Notes under the pieces: model-generated | What the model saw: the letters and a program-made list of their open reading frames with translations, nothing else | Told to the model about the DNA's origin: nothing | Database searches by the model: none | Made by a program: the position numbers and the translations under genes | Part shown: one piece after another, positions 49,728 through 60,855 of the stretch | How positions within the stretch are numbered: the first letter of the stretch is position 1 | How the letters are laid out: each line of letters starts with the position of its first letter | Origin: Epiperipatus broadwayi | Taxonomy: Eukaryota; Onychophora; Udeonychophora; Euonychophora; Peripatidae | DNA length: 64,000 nt | Direction: 5' to 3' | Assembly (NCBI GenBank): GCA_028023455.1 | Contig: JAQFVV010006255.1 | Coordinates: forward strand, 2,912,001 to 2,976,000

Positions 49728-50541
49728 TTAAATGCTTTTATTGACTGTGCAATACAATAAAATAATTGTTTCTTCAACCACAATTGGAATTTTTAAATTT
49801 AACTTGAAATAAAAGCATGGGGAGGGGCATTTCCAGGAATTAATTAAGTCAATCCCTTGTTATAAAAAATAAGGGATTGACTTAATTAATTTCTGGACTC
49901 CCCATCTTTTTATTTCGAGTTAAATCTAAAAACTAATAGTGGTTGAAGAAACAATTACTTTTTTTAGTACATAGTCAAAGTATTTCATATAAAATATATA
50001 TATTATTTTTAAGTTTTTAGGATTGGCACATTTATTGAAAATGTAAAACTATATCATACTTTAAATATATATCAGTAGATATTTCTGCTATAAGTTAAAA
50101 TGTATTATTATTATTACATGATAATAAGTATACATTAAAAGTTTAAAATAGTTTTAAAAATATTAAATTAAAAGAAAAAATAATTAAAACTGTTCTCTTG
50201 TGACTATTATTTAAACCAAATGAAAATTCTAAGGATAATTGTTAACTGCAAAATGTGAACTTATTGAATATTTTTCCTGCCCTTTGTCCCATATCTCAAA
50301 CTCGTTGACATACTGAAAAGATAAGTATTTCCAATGGATTAAGGTGCTATAACTTAAATTTATATCAATTTTCAAGCTATTTTATTGAATTTAAATATAT
50401 TAAACTTCGATTTTAAAATTTCATTCTAACTTGAAAAAGATCAAAAGTTAGCAAACAAACAGTTTTTTTTCCAAAATCAAAGCATTTTAAAAAAGAAAAT
50501 GTATTTAATATATCTAACAGAAATTAGTCATTATTTATTAA
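49728..50541. repeat. Repeat family A, copy 2, with long palindromic head
   Basis: 49728-49858 pairs with 49869-49992 as a long imperfect palindrome. It is almost perfect at the centre, where AATTAAGTCAATCCCTT faces AAGGGATTGACTTAATT around an 11-base loop. The outer arms share AATAATTGTTTCTTCAA and TTTAACTTG blocks with copy 1 at 22549. The sequence to its right aligns with copy 1 through AATGTAAAACTATAT and ATTTCTGCTATAA, and further with 27250-27400 through TTAAACTTCGATTTTAAAA. Copy 1 has lost the left half of the palindrome centre. No ORF. The transposition class is unknown. Confidence 0.6.
50538..50541 (+). repeat. Left TTAA target site of piggyBac-like element
   Basis: TTAA directly before CCCTTTTCCTGCC; matched by TTAA at 51272-51275. 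Confidence 0.6.
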
Positions 50542-51271
50542 CCCTTTTCCTGCCTCTTACGAGGCTCCTCGTAGACATCTGACATCACTCTAACTCTGCG
50601 AGTTTTTATACGAAAATATTCGTTCAATATGTTTTTAAATAGGTTTTTAAAAGCTCTATAAGATGGTGCCCTCTTCCGAATTCTTTTACAAGTAAAAAAA
50701 AACTGCATTTAAAGCTAAACAAAGAAAGAAGCTTATTGGTGATTGGTTCTCAGCCGACAAAGACATTCTGATTGGCTGGAAAAAACAAAGAAACCACCTG
50801 ATCAAAGAAAATAAAGATAAACGCTGAGATTTTCATTTCGAATGTGTTTTAAGTATTAAAAAAAGTATAATTTGACAAATTAAAAATAATTTTTAAAAAA
50901 TAAACTAAAAAAACAAAATTATTTTCGAAAAATATCGAAGATTTTTGTAAAAATATTGAAGCTGTAGTAAAAAGAAATATTTACTTTTCTATAACGTAAA
51001 AGTCGATCTTTTTGTTTATATTATAGCTTTTATGTTGCCGAAATTGAATATTTTAGAATAAATAAATAGCAATTTATTTTTGAAAGAACTTTCGTTCTTT
51101 TCATAACCTGAAAAATTAATAATATACTTTTTATAAACGTATCTGAGTTGAATTTAATATTATAGGCGAATATGTTTTAACAATAGGCTTTGTCTTCAGT
51201 TTGTGAGTTGGCCAATTAAAAGATTTGATTTTTACCTCATACAACCAATAATATAATTAGCGGTTAAAAGG
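50542..51271. mobile_element. Non-autonomous piggyBac-like TTAA element
   Basis: A 730-bp segment bounded by TTAA on both sides begins CCCTTTTCCTGCC and ends GCGGTTAAAAGG, whose reverse complement is CCTTTTAACCGC, an imperfect terminal inverted repeat. A subterminal hairpin TACGAGG-CT-CCTCGTA lies at 50558-50573, a common arrangement in piggyBac-type MITEs. The interior is distinct from the flanks, with two ATTGG words near 50735-50780 and no transposase ORF. The flanking sequence on both sides appears to belong to repeat A (compare 27250-27480). That would make this an insertion into that repeat, but I could only follow the right flank weakly. TTAA is easily found by chance in such AT-rich DNA, which limits certainty. 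Confidence 0.55.
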
Positions 51272-52327
51272 TTAAGCTATAAATTTTTGTAACACCAACA
51301 GAAACAAAAACTTTTATGAGGAATAGAACAATTTTATATCTTTTATTTTCATGAATATTGTACCACAATGAATTTAAACTGGAATTTACAAATAACTTAA
51401 AAGTTAACGATTTCTTCTAAATAACAATTCATGGATTTAAAAACGTCTTTACGGATAGGGGGGGGGGGAATAACAGCAATTTAAAAGTATATTTTTTATT
51501 GACATAACACACAAAAAAAATGAAGTAATTGAAAAATAATCATGAAAAGTTGAATATGTGTAATTTTATAAAAGAATATGAGAAAAAAATCTCATATCTT
51601 AGTATTGGAAATAAAATTATTTTAAAAATAAACGATTTTAATAATCTGAAATACATAGAAGTATTTTACAAAAAACTAAGTAGAAAAGCAAATCATTCTT
51701 ATAATATTAATGGAAATTCACATATTCTAAATAAAAATAATAAAACTGTCAACTAATTCTATTTAGAAAGTAAATGCCCAATAAAAGAAAGATTCATTCT
51801 AGATATTTTTTTTAAATGTTGAAAAATAAATATATTGTAACAGTAGGAAGGCATGAAGAGTCTTTTTTAACAAATATATGCCATGAACAGAAAAGTCAAT
51901 TTGTAAACAGTACACAGGGATGTTAAAAAATGTGAAAAGCTAGCTCTCATTTTAATAAAAAAAAAAAAAGGGTAAACTATACCATTCATAAGAACTCTCA
52001 GAACTTATAACCTCATTTAACTTTGTATATATCCTTTCCAATTTGTACACAAAGTAATTAATAAATATATTTTTGAAACAACTTTGCCAATCTTTATAAT
52101 AATGAATTTGACACATAAGTAATGACACTTATTAATATTTAGGTTTATTCCAATGTCCATCTCAGTTAATAAATAAGAAAAAAGTTTTATAAAATATATT
52201 AAGAAATTAAAGGGAAATTTTATTAATATTTACACAATTTTACAAACCTTTGTGGGAAGTTTAAAAATATGTAATTAAGCCCAATTCATTGCTGAAACTA
52301 GGTACTGTTTCATAAGATCACAAATAA
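51272..52327. other. AT-rich intergenic DNA, 11-base G run
   Basis: An 11-base G run lies at 51458-51468. A 75-codon ORF at 51529-51756 is Asn/Lys-rich and unrecognised. Otherwise featureless. Confidence 0.45.
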
Positions 52328-52580
52328 TTTTTGTATGTTGATGGCATTGTAATTGTCTCTGAAAGTATATTTGAGTATTTACAACACTTACAAGCCTTCT
52401 TTAGTGAATGTGTATAAACATTAATATTAGGAAGAGTACTATTGCTGCAAGGGAAATAGTTTTCCTTGGTCATTTAGTAGGGCTAAATGAAATAAAGCCT
52501 CACCAATATAAAATAGCTGCTATTCAAAATTTTCCTACACCAGAAAATAGGAAACAACTTCATTCTTTCTTTGGTATATA
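52328..52580 (+). pseudogene. Ty3/Gypsy reverse transcriptase relic
   Basis: FLYVDGIVIVSESIFEYLQHL at 52328-52390 aligns with the Gypsy YLDDILI-S-S--EHL-HL region, the second catalytic Asp being Gly here. After a stop and a one-frame shift the reading continues EIVFLGHLVG from about 52457, then IKPHQYKIAAIQNFPTP and LHSFFGI. This is the FLGH-V...GI-P...K--AI--FP-P.....L--FLG connection that follows motif C in Gypsy polymerases. No LTR, protease or integrase is visible, so only a polymerase fragment survives. Family identification is firm despite the decay. Confidence 0.85.
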
Positions 52581-52692
52581 TGTAATTTTTATCATTGTTA
52601 TAGGAGTTTTGTATACAACACAGTTTGTCTTTCATGTGTGTATATGGCCTCCAGTATATCTCCTTTTATTTAATAATTTGAAAACCACATGA

Positions 52693-55033
52693 CATTTCAT
52701 AATGTAATTACTGTTTTATATAACACGGTAAAATGGAAATGTTTAATTATATTCATACAATACTAAAACAATTTGTATTAAGTTAGATATATATTTAAAA
52801 AACCTTTTGTATTCAATGATTTGTGTACATTAGATTAAGTTAAGTTTGAGCATAAATAATGCTAAACTAATTCACCTAAATTTTATAAAGAGAAAAGTAA
52901 TTGAGAACATTTTTTAAAATTCATGATGCCAGGAAACTGACACTTTGACTCAATAAATCCAGAAATCATTATTGTTTTCTTCATTGCAAAAAAAAATTAC
53001 TGTAATGAGAATATTTCATAATCTATAATATTTTGTTGTTTGCTTTAATTCATCTTAGGTTTGGATATGTGTCATATTTGATTTAGAAAAGTAAAGTGAA
53101 TTCTTCCACTTCATAATTTTCTAATTATCTTTTTCTTTATGACCTTCCAGAATAAGTTGTGGTACCTCACTATTAGACTCATCTAATTCAATCTATACCT
53201 AAATTGATAGAAAAATGATCTTTTCTCTCTTAATGGGCACAACATCACATTGTTTAAGTTCTTTATATACGTTAATAAAAATAAATATTTTGAATTAAAA
53301 AGAATCAATTTATGTATTAGCTGTTTTCTCTTTTTAAGTTTTTTAAATTTTCGATTTTTATTATTGTTCCAATATTATTTAATGCTATTTTGAAGCAGGG
53401 GTTTACATGTAAAAATATGTAAAGTCCTGTTTTTTTCTCTATAATTATTGATACCTCTTAATATAGAAGTGAATGGTTTCAGAATTGCTGGTTACATAGC
53501 AGCTATAGCAAATGAAACATTGTAGAGATTGTTAACTGTACTATAATGTCAAATCTGATTCTAAAGAAAAATAGTTACTACCTGTTGATGATAAGCATCA
53601 GATAAGAATAAACTACTACAAACCTTAGGAAATCTTTAGATGGAAATTGTTTTCATAAATGGAGTCATTATTTGGAAATTTAAACATAGAATAATATATT
53701 TTAAAAGATGAGAAAGAAAGGATCCTTAAAATGAAAAATTATTTCATTCGTCAATATAAATCATTTCTAAATTAATCCTAGGCTCGACTACACATTAATA
53801 TATATCTGATTCTTTTTATATATTTTTTTTAATTTTCTTTTAATAATAGAGCAAGCTTCATTCAACTATATTCTAAAGTTATTGATATTTAATGATTATT
53901 AATAAAAGATCCCAAGTTAACTTAATAACCATTGTGAATATCTACAGACTAAAAGGGTAAGACATTTCTCTATCTAGTTTTAGTTATACATATTATGACT
54001 TATAATGTTATATTATAAAAGTAATTCATTTGTTATAATTAATATATTAGTTAAATTTTTGTTTTGTTATTCAGAATGAATGATTAACATGATTTAAGTG
54101 ATCTATTCTATCAGATGTTAACATCATCAAGAATAGACTTCAAAATAATGAATAATATTTATAACATCCATGTGATATGACATCCTGGAAATAGGAAAGT
54201 CCACTATGAAATATAGATCACTATTTGAACAAAGAGATAAATTTGTTTTATGTTATAATATTGAATTATTTCATTCGGATAATAAATGATCAACCATTGT
54301 AATAGTATATTAATGATAGTTTACTATATAATAAGGATGTAAGAACAAAGGATTATCATATTTAGTTTGTTATTTATATGATTTCATTAAATGTTAATTA
54401 TTATAATTATATTTGTGATTATTTATCTATTTCATAATTCACCATATTACAACATATTGTACAAACAATTGATATACAAGCAGGATATAATTGTACCCCT
54501 GAACTAGAACTCATGTATATTCTTCCTGAGTTCGAATTCTGTGGAATAACAAGCAGATTAAAGAGTATATGATATAGGCAAATAAAATGAATTTCCTACA
54601 ATTTTAATATAATTTCCTAATCATATTGATGAAATAATTTATATTATCCCATTGCATCTAGCATTTGATGATTAAATTATTTTTGTTTGTCTATGCACAT
54701 GTTCAATCTGTCATAAATGCTTGGTCCATTACACTTATCCTAAACTAACAAATTATCAAATGAGGGTGAAATGGCATTTATGTCATCCCGTTATATATAT
54801 ATATATACACACTATAACCTTCCAAAAAGAAACAAATGTTGAGTAAGATGACCACAAATGATATGATCATGAGACATTACTTAACTTAATACTACTAATA
54901 TAAGATAGATTACAGGAATGGTCACAAGTGTATAGGTTTTAACATTAAGAAGCATATGAAATATACTTTATTGTTATTATAGAAACTGTCCAGCTATCAT
55001 CATCCTGTAATCATTAGGAAAATATTTGCAATT
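52693..55033. other. AT-rich intergenic DNA, no feature recognised
   Basis: No ORF, exon or repeat of note beyond (TA)n at 54792-54806. Confidence 0.5.
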
Positions 55034-55087
55034 GATATAGGTTATAGCCTGTCTTAAAAGTATTTACATATGCTTCCTGTTCACTTA
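55034..55087 (+). repeat. Direct repeat, copy 1 (360-bp period)
   Basis: Fifty-four bases from GATATAGGTTATA through TGTCTTAAAAGTATTTACAT to TTCCTGT recur at 55394-55447 with about six to seven differences and no gaps, exactly 360 bp downstream. Confidence 0.75.
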
Positions 55088-55393
55088 CATGAATATAACT
55101 ACAATAGTTTATGTATTTCCAGTATAAAGATCCTAATATTAACTCATTGTAAATCGCAAGATTTCATGAATGTTAATTTGTGTAGAAAATTGTGGTCTTA
55201 AACAGTGGAGAGAACAACATCTTCACACTCCCACATCAAGATGCTTCAGATTGGCCTATATAAGTGGAAAGTTAGGTTAAAGATAAGATGGCCACTCTTT
55301 ATAAAAGTTGCTATCTTGTGCCATGGTTTGAGATGTCTCTCTATTGACAAAATAAAGATATTGCTTGACTATTATAAATTTCAAGGTGCATAT
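55088..55393. other. Spacer between direct repeats, TATA-like words
   Basis: Less AT-rich than the flanks, containing CCTATATAAGTGG near 55256 and CTTTATAAAAGTTG near 55298. A 70-codon + strand ORF runs 55205-55417 into the second direct repeat; the product is unrecognised. It could be the inside of a short element or of a tandem duplication whose second unit has diverged. Confidence 0.3.
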
Positions 55394-55447
55394 GATACAG
55401 GTTATAACTTGTCTTAAAAGTATTTACATATACTTCCTGTGCATTTA
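55394..55447 (+). repeat. Direct repeat, copy 2 (360-bp period)
   Basis: Partner of 55034-55087. The similarity stops soon after TTCCTGTGCATTTA. Confidence 0.75.
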
Positions 55448-56249
55448 ATTAATAATTATCACTCTACAATGGGAAATAATTATTAAGATTCTCTCTTGTA
55501 GTTATAATAAACTATAAATATAATAGTTTTAAAAACACAAATTAATTTAATCTAATTGATTATTGCTGTTCCATTGATATCTCAGGGATAATGATTATTT
55601 TTAATAAGCAAAATAATAATGGTTAACAGACAATTGAATAGCAAGTGGAATTTTATTGAAATCTAATTATCTAAAAAATAATTACACTCTAATTTACAAA
55701 TACCAACTAGAACAACTGTTTGATAATTAATATAATTTTAATAATACACTGATACTAATAAATTGCCAACTTACTTTAATAATTTATAAAACTACTATTT
55801 ATCCCTCTGCTTCCCTTAAACAGAATAATCATTGACTGATAATCAAAATCATTATAATTAATCAAAAATCTAATATTATATAACTCAGTTTTTAATACAT
55901 TAATTATTTTTAGCATTTACTCATTCTATTTTATCTTTCCAAGCAAACATCAAAATTGATCTTATTACTTTTTTATATCTTGAATAATATAGCAGTTAGG
56001 ACTTACTCTTTTTAATAAACTTTATATTTTTTATTATCTTGTACTTTTATTAAATTTAAATAAACTTTAAATACACACATGATTTTGAAAAGAAATATAA
56101 ATCTGGCCATTTTAGGTATAGAAGTTTTTTAAAAAAAAGTTATTGTTGAATGTATGTTAGCGAAAGGATATTTATAAAAAAGTTGTATGTAAGTTTAATT
56201 CATTTTAGTTAAGTTTGTTACTGAAGGTTTTTTTAAATTTTAAAATAGA
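55448..56249. other. AT-rich intergenic DNA, no feature recognised
   Basis: Ordinary AT-rich sequence up to the point where C becomes rare and G rises at the CR1-group LINE. Confidence 0.45.
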
Positions 56250-56272
56250 CATTTATTTTGAGAAAAAAGGCA

Positions 56273-56700
56273 ATGTTTGGGAGGTCTAATGTTAGAAAAC
56301 GTGGGTATAGTTAATCAGATTTGGGAAAAAGTAAAAAAAATTTTGTATAAGGGTGTTTGAAGAATAGGGGAGGTATTATAAAGTCAAATATAGAATAGGT
56401 GACTTGAAAAATAAGTATGGATTGCATTTGTATGGTACAATGTATATACGATCAGCAGAAAGGAATTAGGCGAGCACTTGTAGAGTGTACAGTGTGTGCT
56501 GAGGTGTATCATTTGAAATGTTTGAATAAGAATAGGAAGGATGTAACAGGTTTCTGGTTATGTAGTTAGTGTGTAAATGTGATTAAAGAGGTAAGAAAGT
56601 GGTTTCTAAGTGTAGGTAGTCTAGAGAGAAAGAGGAGAGGGAGCAAAATGTAGTCAAGGAAAAGTAGGACAGTATGGTTTTAATGGAGTGCCAGGAAATA
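56273..56700 (+). pseudogene. LINE ORF1 N-terminus with PHD finger
   Basis: A likely start ATG at 56273 opens MFGRSNVRKRG but meets a stop after 13 codons. A clear PHD-type pattern follows from 56417: CIC, then ECTVC, then YHLKC, then WLCS-stop-C, giving the paired cysteines and the His of a Cys4-His-Cys3 finger. The TAG at 56567-56569 sits between the last two cysteines. PHD fingers in CR1-like ORF1 proteins are thought to aid chromatin or RNP interactions of the element. A basic region follows (VRKWFLSV, ERKRRG). Confidence 0.7.
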
Positions 56701-56761
56701 TGGGTGGAGAAAGTAGTAATGCAATGGAGATAGTTAGAGAATAAGTAAGATAGAGGAAGAA

Positions 56762-57361
56762 GTGAAGGATGTAGAAGTAAAAGTTAAATTGTTAGAGACA
56801 AAGTGTGATGAGATAAAGGAATTATTCAGTAGAAATGATAAGGAAGAAATGGATAAGGAGGTCCAGAAGATGGTAGAAAATGTTACAGATGGAGTAGAGA
56901 AAGTAGACTATGAGACAGTATTGATAGGAGATTCACTAATAAGAGAATGTGGGGATATAATTGCAAGGGGAAATAGAAGCAGGTATGTTAGAGTATGTTT
57001 GTCTGGAGCAAAAATTAGGGATGTGACAGATAAAGTAAGAAAGCAAGGTTTGTAGAGATGTTATGGTAGAGACTAACAATTTGTTAGAACCATCAGAGAG
57101 TAATGGATGAGTATGTAGAATTGATTAGGAATTTGAGGGTGATTAAAGGAAGAGTAGGGGTAGTTGGAGTATTACCAAGATTTGATAAGAGGCATTTGTT
57201 AGATAGGGCATATTCTATAAATGAGAATGAAAAAATTGTGTGAGAGAAATAATGTGTTTGTGGATGTATGGGATTGGTTTATTGGAAGGAGGGAGTTATA
57301 TAGTAAAGATGGATTGCACTTAGGAAAACAAGGAAGTGAAGTTTTAGGGAGTGATATTTAA
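56762..57361 (+). pseudogene. LINE ORF1 SGNH/GDSL esterase domain
   Basis: A Lys/Glu-rich coiled-coil-like start (VKVKLLETKCDEIKEL) is followed by VLIGDSLIREC, the block I motif with the nucleophile Ser at 56933-56935, residue 58 of the open piece. A stop at 57053 and a shift separate this from an ETNN tract near 57070 (block III position) and MDEYVELIRNL...VGVLPRFDKR. After another shift the reading is FVDVWDWF and SKDGLHLGKQG, giving the Asp and His of block V (57308-57310 and 57317-57319), then a stop at 57359-57361. All catalytic residues of a lipase/esterase fold are thus still readable across three frames. Esterase domains of CR1-like ORF1 are proposed to act on membranes or lipids. Confidence 0.75.
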
Positions 57362-57457
57362 AGAATATAATTCGGGAAATTTTTAAAGGGGGGTGGGCTT
57401 TTAAATTGTAATATCAAAAAGAAGAAGAATGGATGGGATATAAGAAATAAGCAAAAG

Positions 57458-58460
57458 ATGGTTGATTTAGATATAAGGGTAGATGTGGAGAGGGAATGGT
57501 CCTGTAAAGTTTGTTATAAATGTAATGGAGAAGAAAGAATCTATAAAAGAGTAGTTAGGAAAGAAGAAATTGTTAAAATTGAGTTTTTGAATATGCAAGG
57601 TGGTAGGAGACCAAAAAAGTGGCTGGAATTAAATAAAGCAATTGAAAATGAAGAGCTTGAGGTATTAGTGGAAACTCATCTAAGAGAAGAAGAATATTTT
57701 GGAAGAGGTGATATGGCAGGGTATAAACAAAAGAAAAAAGGTGTAGTGGTATAGGTGTTATATCGAAAAAATATTTAAATATTGTTAAATGTCAAGAGCA
57801 TTTGTGGTTTGAAATAAAGTTGGGTAGACAAGAATGGATGGTGGCTGTAATGTATATAGCCACTGGATATAGTCAAACTGTAATGGAGTGGAACAATAGT
57901 ATATATGAATGCCTAGTTAAGGATATACAGAGGTTTAAAGAAAAGGGGAAGAGAATAATGGTTATAGGGGATATGAATGGACATATTGAAGAAATTGATG
58001 TAGATAATAAGAATGGTCAGTTTTTGAAGGAATTTTGTCAAAGAGTAAATTTGAGCATTGGGAATTTTTCAAATATGTATGTGGGACAATACACATTGTC
58101 TAGGAATAATGTATTTCACACAATAGATATGTATTGATAGAGAAAGAGGGAATGAATAAACTACGGAAAATTAAGGTGTTTGATAATGAAGAGAGAGTAT
58201 GTAATAGTGATCATAACTTTATTGTAATAGAAATGGTTAGTAATGTGATGGAGGATAGAAATAAAGGTAGAAACAATAGTGAAAGATGTGGATGGAGAAT
58301 GAATGATAAAAATAAGTTGGAAGAGTATAAAATAAAAGTTGAAGAAACCATGGAGCAGTTGGTTGGGGGTGAATATAAGGACTGGTGTGGTGAAATAGAA
58401 AAAGTGGCAAATAGGGTTTTAGTTAAGAATATGCAGAGGAATAAAAGTAATAAAAAATGA
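57458..58460 (+). pseudogene. LINE ORF2 endonuclease domain (APE type)
   Basis: From an ATG at 57458 a short Cys-containing leader (CKVCYKC) precedes EFLNMQGGRRPKKWLEL (block with the N-x-Q/R metal-site residue) and VLVETHLREEE (the catalytic Glu block). A one-base shift around 57735 moves to SGIGVISKK and on to the frame at 57802, with VAVMYIA and MVIGDMNGH (Asp at 57970-57972, the GDxN block). A second shift at 58134 leads to CNSDHNFIVIEM, with the terminal SDH block at 58206-58214 containing the catalytic His. All diagnostic blocks of AP-endonucleases are kept, so decay is recent relative to the L1/Tx1-like LINE upstream. Confidence 0.85.
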
Positions 58461-58912
58461 GAGTTAGTAAAAGTGTAAAAGAGAGGAAAGAAGCATGCAG
58501 AGAATATAAGTGTGCTATTAAGAATAAAGAAAGTGAAAATGATATTAATGCTAAATGGGGAAAGTACTTAGAAAAGAAGAAGTTGGCTAAAATGGATAAT
58601 TATAGAGAGAGGATGAAGTTGAATAGTAAATTGTTGGAGGATATTAATAAAAGTGGAAGAGATGGTAATAAAAAAATTTGGAATTACATTAAAAGGAGAA
58701 ATGTAGGGGAAAGAGAGAGAATATTAATAGATGATGAGGGAATAGAGTAGCTCTAGAGAAGAGGTAGAGAGAATCTTAAATAGATATGTAATGGATATAG
58801 AAAAGATGTTAGATGTGAAGGAATTAGTGATAGAAAACATGAAAGCAGGTAGTAATGGGAATATTAGGTTCACAAAAAATGAACTGAATGAGGCAGGGAA
58901 GAGATTGGAAAG
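58457..58912 (+). pseudogene. LINE ORF2 linker and start of reverse transcriptase
   Basis: An open piece of 97 codons (58457-58750) is highly charged (KERKEACREYKCAIKNK, KLAKMDNYRERM, KKIWNYIKRR), as in the region between endonuclease and polymerase of LINEs. It ends in a stop. The following 160 bases continue in other frames with LRMENMKAGS-like and FTKNELNEAGKRLER text just before the next open piece. Confidence 0.65.
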
Positions 58913-59467
58913 GTGAGAGGTTTAGATAGATGGGCAGCAGAGATGGTAATGAATTTAGGGCATAGAGCAAAAGCAAAGTTATCATGTTTTAATAAGATGG
59001 CACAGAAGAGAGTTTTTCTGGGTAGTTTGAGTAATACAAGAATAAGATTATTATTCAAAGGAAAGAGTAAGGATCGTAGAAAGTTAAATAATTATAGACC
59101 GATAGCGGTAACATCAGTTTTATATAAAGTTTTCTCATATATGGTAGCTGAAAGAGTTGTAAAATGGATGGAAGAGAATAATGTAGTAGGGGAATTGCAA
59201 GGAGGTTTTACTTCAGATAGGCGTATAGGAGATAGTTTGTTTGTAGTTACACAACTTATGGAGATGAGTAGGAATTCAGGTAGATCATTATATATGAGTT
59301 TTATAGATATAGAGAAAGCATATGATAGAGTAAATAGATTATGGGTAAGATTAGCCAATTTGGAAATGGATGAAGCTTTAGTAAATATTATTAAGAAATT
59401 ATATGAAAATAATTATACTTACCAATTAGGAAATATAGAATCAAAGTTAAAAATGTGGTGGAATTAA
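58913..59467 (+). pseudogene. LINE ORF2 reverse transcriptase, fingers to motif A
   Basis: A 184-codon open piece with LLFKGKSKDRRKLNNYRPIA (residues 47-65), LQGGF (95-99), and SFIDIEKAYDRV (129-140). These are the conserved RT blocks of LINEs, with the first catalytic Asp (residue 132, codon 59306-59308) intact. The frame is lost after KLKMWWN where motif B should follow, and the remainder is found in the next frame at 59455. It catalyses target-primed reverse transcription when intact. Confidence 0.88.
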
Positions 59468-59919
59468 TGCAAGGATGCCCTATGTCACCTATTTTGTATT
59501 TGTTGTTTTTGAGTGAAATGGAGAAAGCAATAGGAAGAGGGGTAGAGATACCGTTAATAGGTGGCAAGGGAGTATATACTTTGTCGGGTCTTGCGGATGA
59601 TATCTTTTTGTGTGCAGAAAGAAGAGAAGATATGGAAATTATGTTGAGAAGATGTGCAAGGGTGGGTAAAGAGATGGGGATTAAATTTAGTGAAGAAAAA
59701 TCAAATATAATGATGGTTAATACTGGGGAAAGAGAAGATGTAGAATTTTTATTGGGGGATATAAAGTTAAGTGTGGTGGATAGATATAGGTATTTGGGAA
59801 TTATCTTATGTATACAGGAAAATTGCTTGGATGAATGGGAGAAAAAATTGGTAAATGAAGCAAAGAAAAGAAAGGGTTTGGTAAAGAAACAGTATTTTCA
59901 TATAATAAATATAACGTAG
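59455..59919 (+). pseudogene. LINE ORF2 reverse transcriptase, motifs B to E
   Basis: After a one-base shift the open piece begins at VELMQGCPMSPILY (motif B, QG-P-SP), then SGLADDIFL (motif C with both aspartates at 59596-59601, LADD in place of the common YADD), MGIKFSEEKSNIM (motif D) and DRYRYLGI (motif E). The polymerase palm is therefore complete across the two frames. A stop follows at 59917 after the thumb region. Confidence 0.88.
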
Positions 59920-60042
59920 CTAGAATTGTATGGAAGGGAGTTGCAGTAGCAGGGTTAACATGGTAATAATGCATTATGTGTTAGTAAAAGGGTTTTAGGT
60001 TATTTAGATAAAGTACAAAGGGAAGTAGGAAGACATGCAGAG

Positions 60043-60855
60043 ATGTGGACAGCAAAGGAGGCAATTCAAGGAAAAATGGGATGGTCAAGTTTTTATATGA
60101 GAGATGCAAAAAGTAAAATGAAAATGTTTGGTAGGTTGCAGTTTATGGATAGTAAAAGAATAGCCAAAATAGTGTTTAATTGCGTTATGAGTAAAGAGCA
60201 GGTAACAAGATGGGTGAGAAATGTAATGCAGTATGCAAAAGATTTGGATAAAGAATTTATATCAGTATACTCATATAAAAGGTGGGATGATTGTGTTAGG
60301 ATTGTTGAGTGTTATAGTGGTAAGGAATGGGATAAAAGAATAGAAGCATTAATAAAAAATAGGGAGTTGGAGAGATGGAGAATTAGTATGGAGGGTAAGA
60401 AGAGTTTAAATATATATATAGAAGTAAATGGAATATTGGATGTGAGTTAATTTATGATAATAGTAAGGAAAGTAGTTTATTGTTTAAGGCTCGAACGGGA
60501 TCTTTAGCAACAAGAGATACGTGTAAATGGAAAACTATGGGTGATTTAGTGTGCAAATTGTGTAAGGAAGGTATAGAAAATATTAGGCATCTGTTGATTG
60601 AATGTAAATGCTTGAAAGCAGAAAGGATACAGATAATGAGGTTATGGGAGAATAGGTATGAACAAAGTGACTATACAGAAGGTGAGTTATTAGTTTTTAT
60701 GCTGGGTTTGCGAAAAGATGAAGGGATTTAGATATAAAGGCCATAGAGTTGACAAAGATTATGTTGTGGAAATGGGATGGGGCAGAATATGGAAAGACTT
60801 ATAGTGGGGAATGGAAAATAAAGTGGCTAACAGGTTTATCTGGGCATAATTGCTG
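60043..60855 (+). pseudogene. LINE ORF2 C-terminal region with CCHC motif
   Basis: Open pieces at 60043-60450 and 60480-60731 are followed in another frame by TKIMLWKWDG and KWLTGLSGHNC-stop (about 60733-60855). The second holds FKARTGSLATR and CKLCKEGIENIRHLLIEC, a C-x2-C-x8-H-x4-C zinc-binding pattern followed by a charged tail. Comparable C-terminal patterns occur in several non-LTR clades, in a region believed to bind element RNA. Two frame changes break it. Confidence 0.75.

Noticed and set aside
58870-59358. Minus-strand ORFs at 58870-59058 and 59092-59358
   Set aside because: They are antisense shadows of the LINE reverse transcriptase open frame, made possible by the scarcity of C on the + strand.
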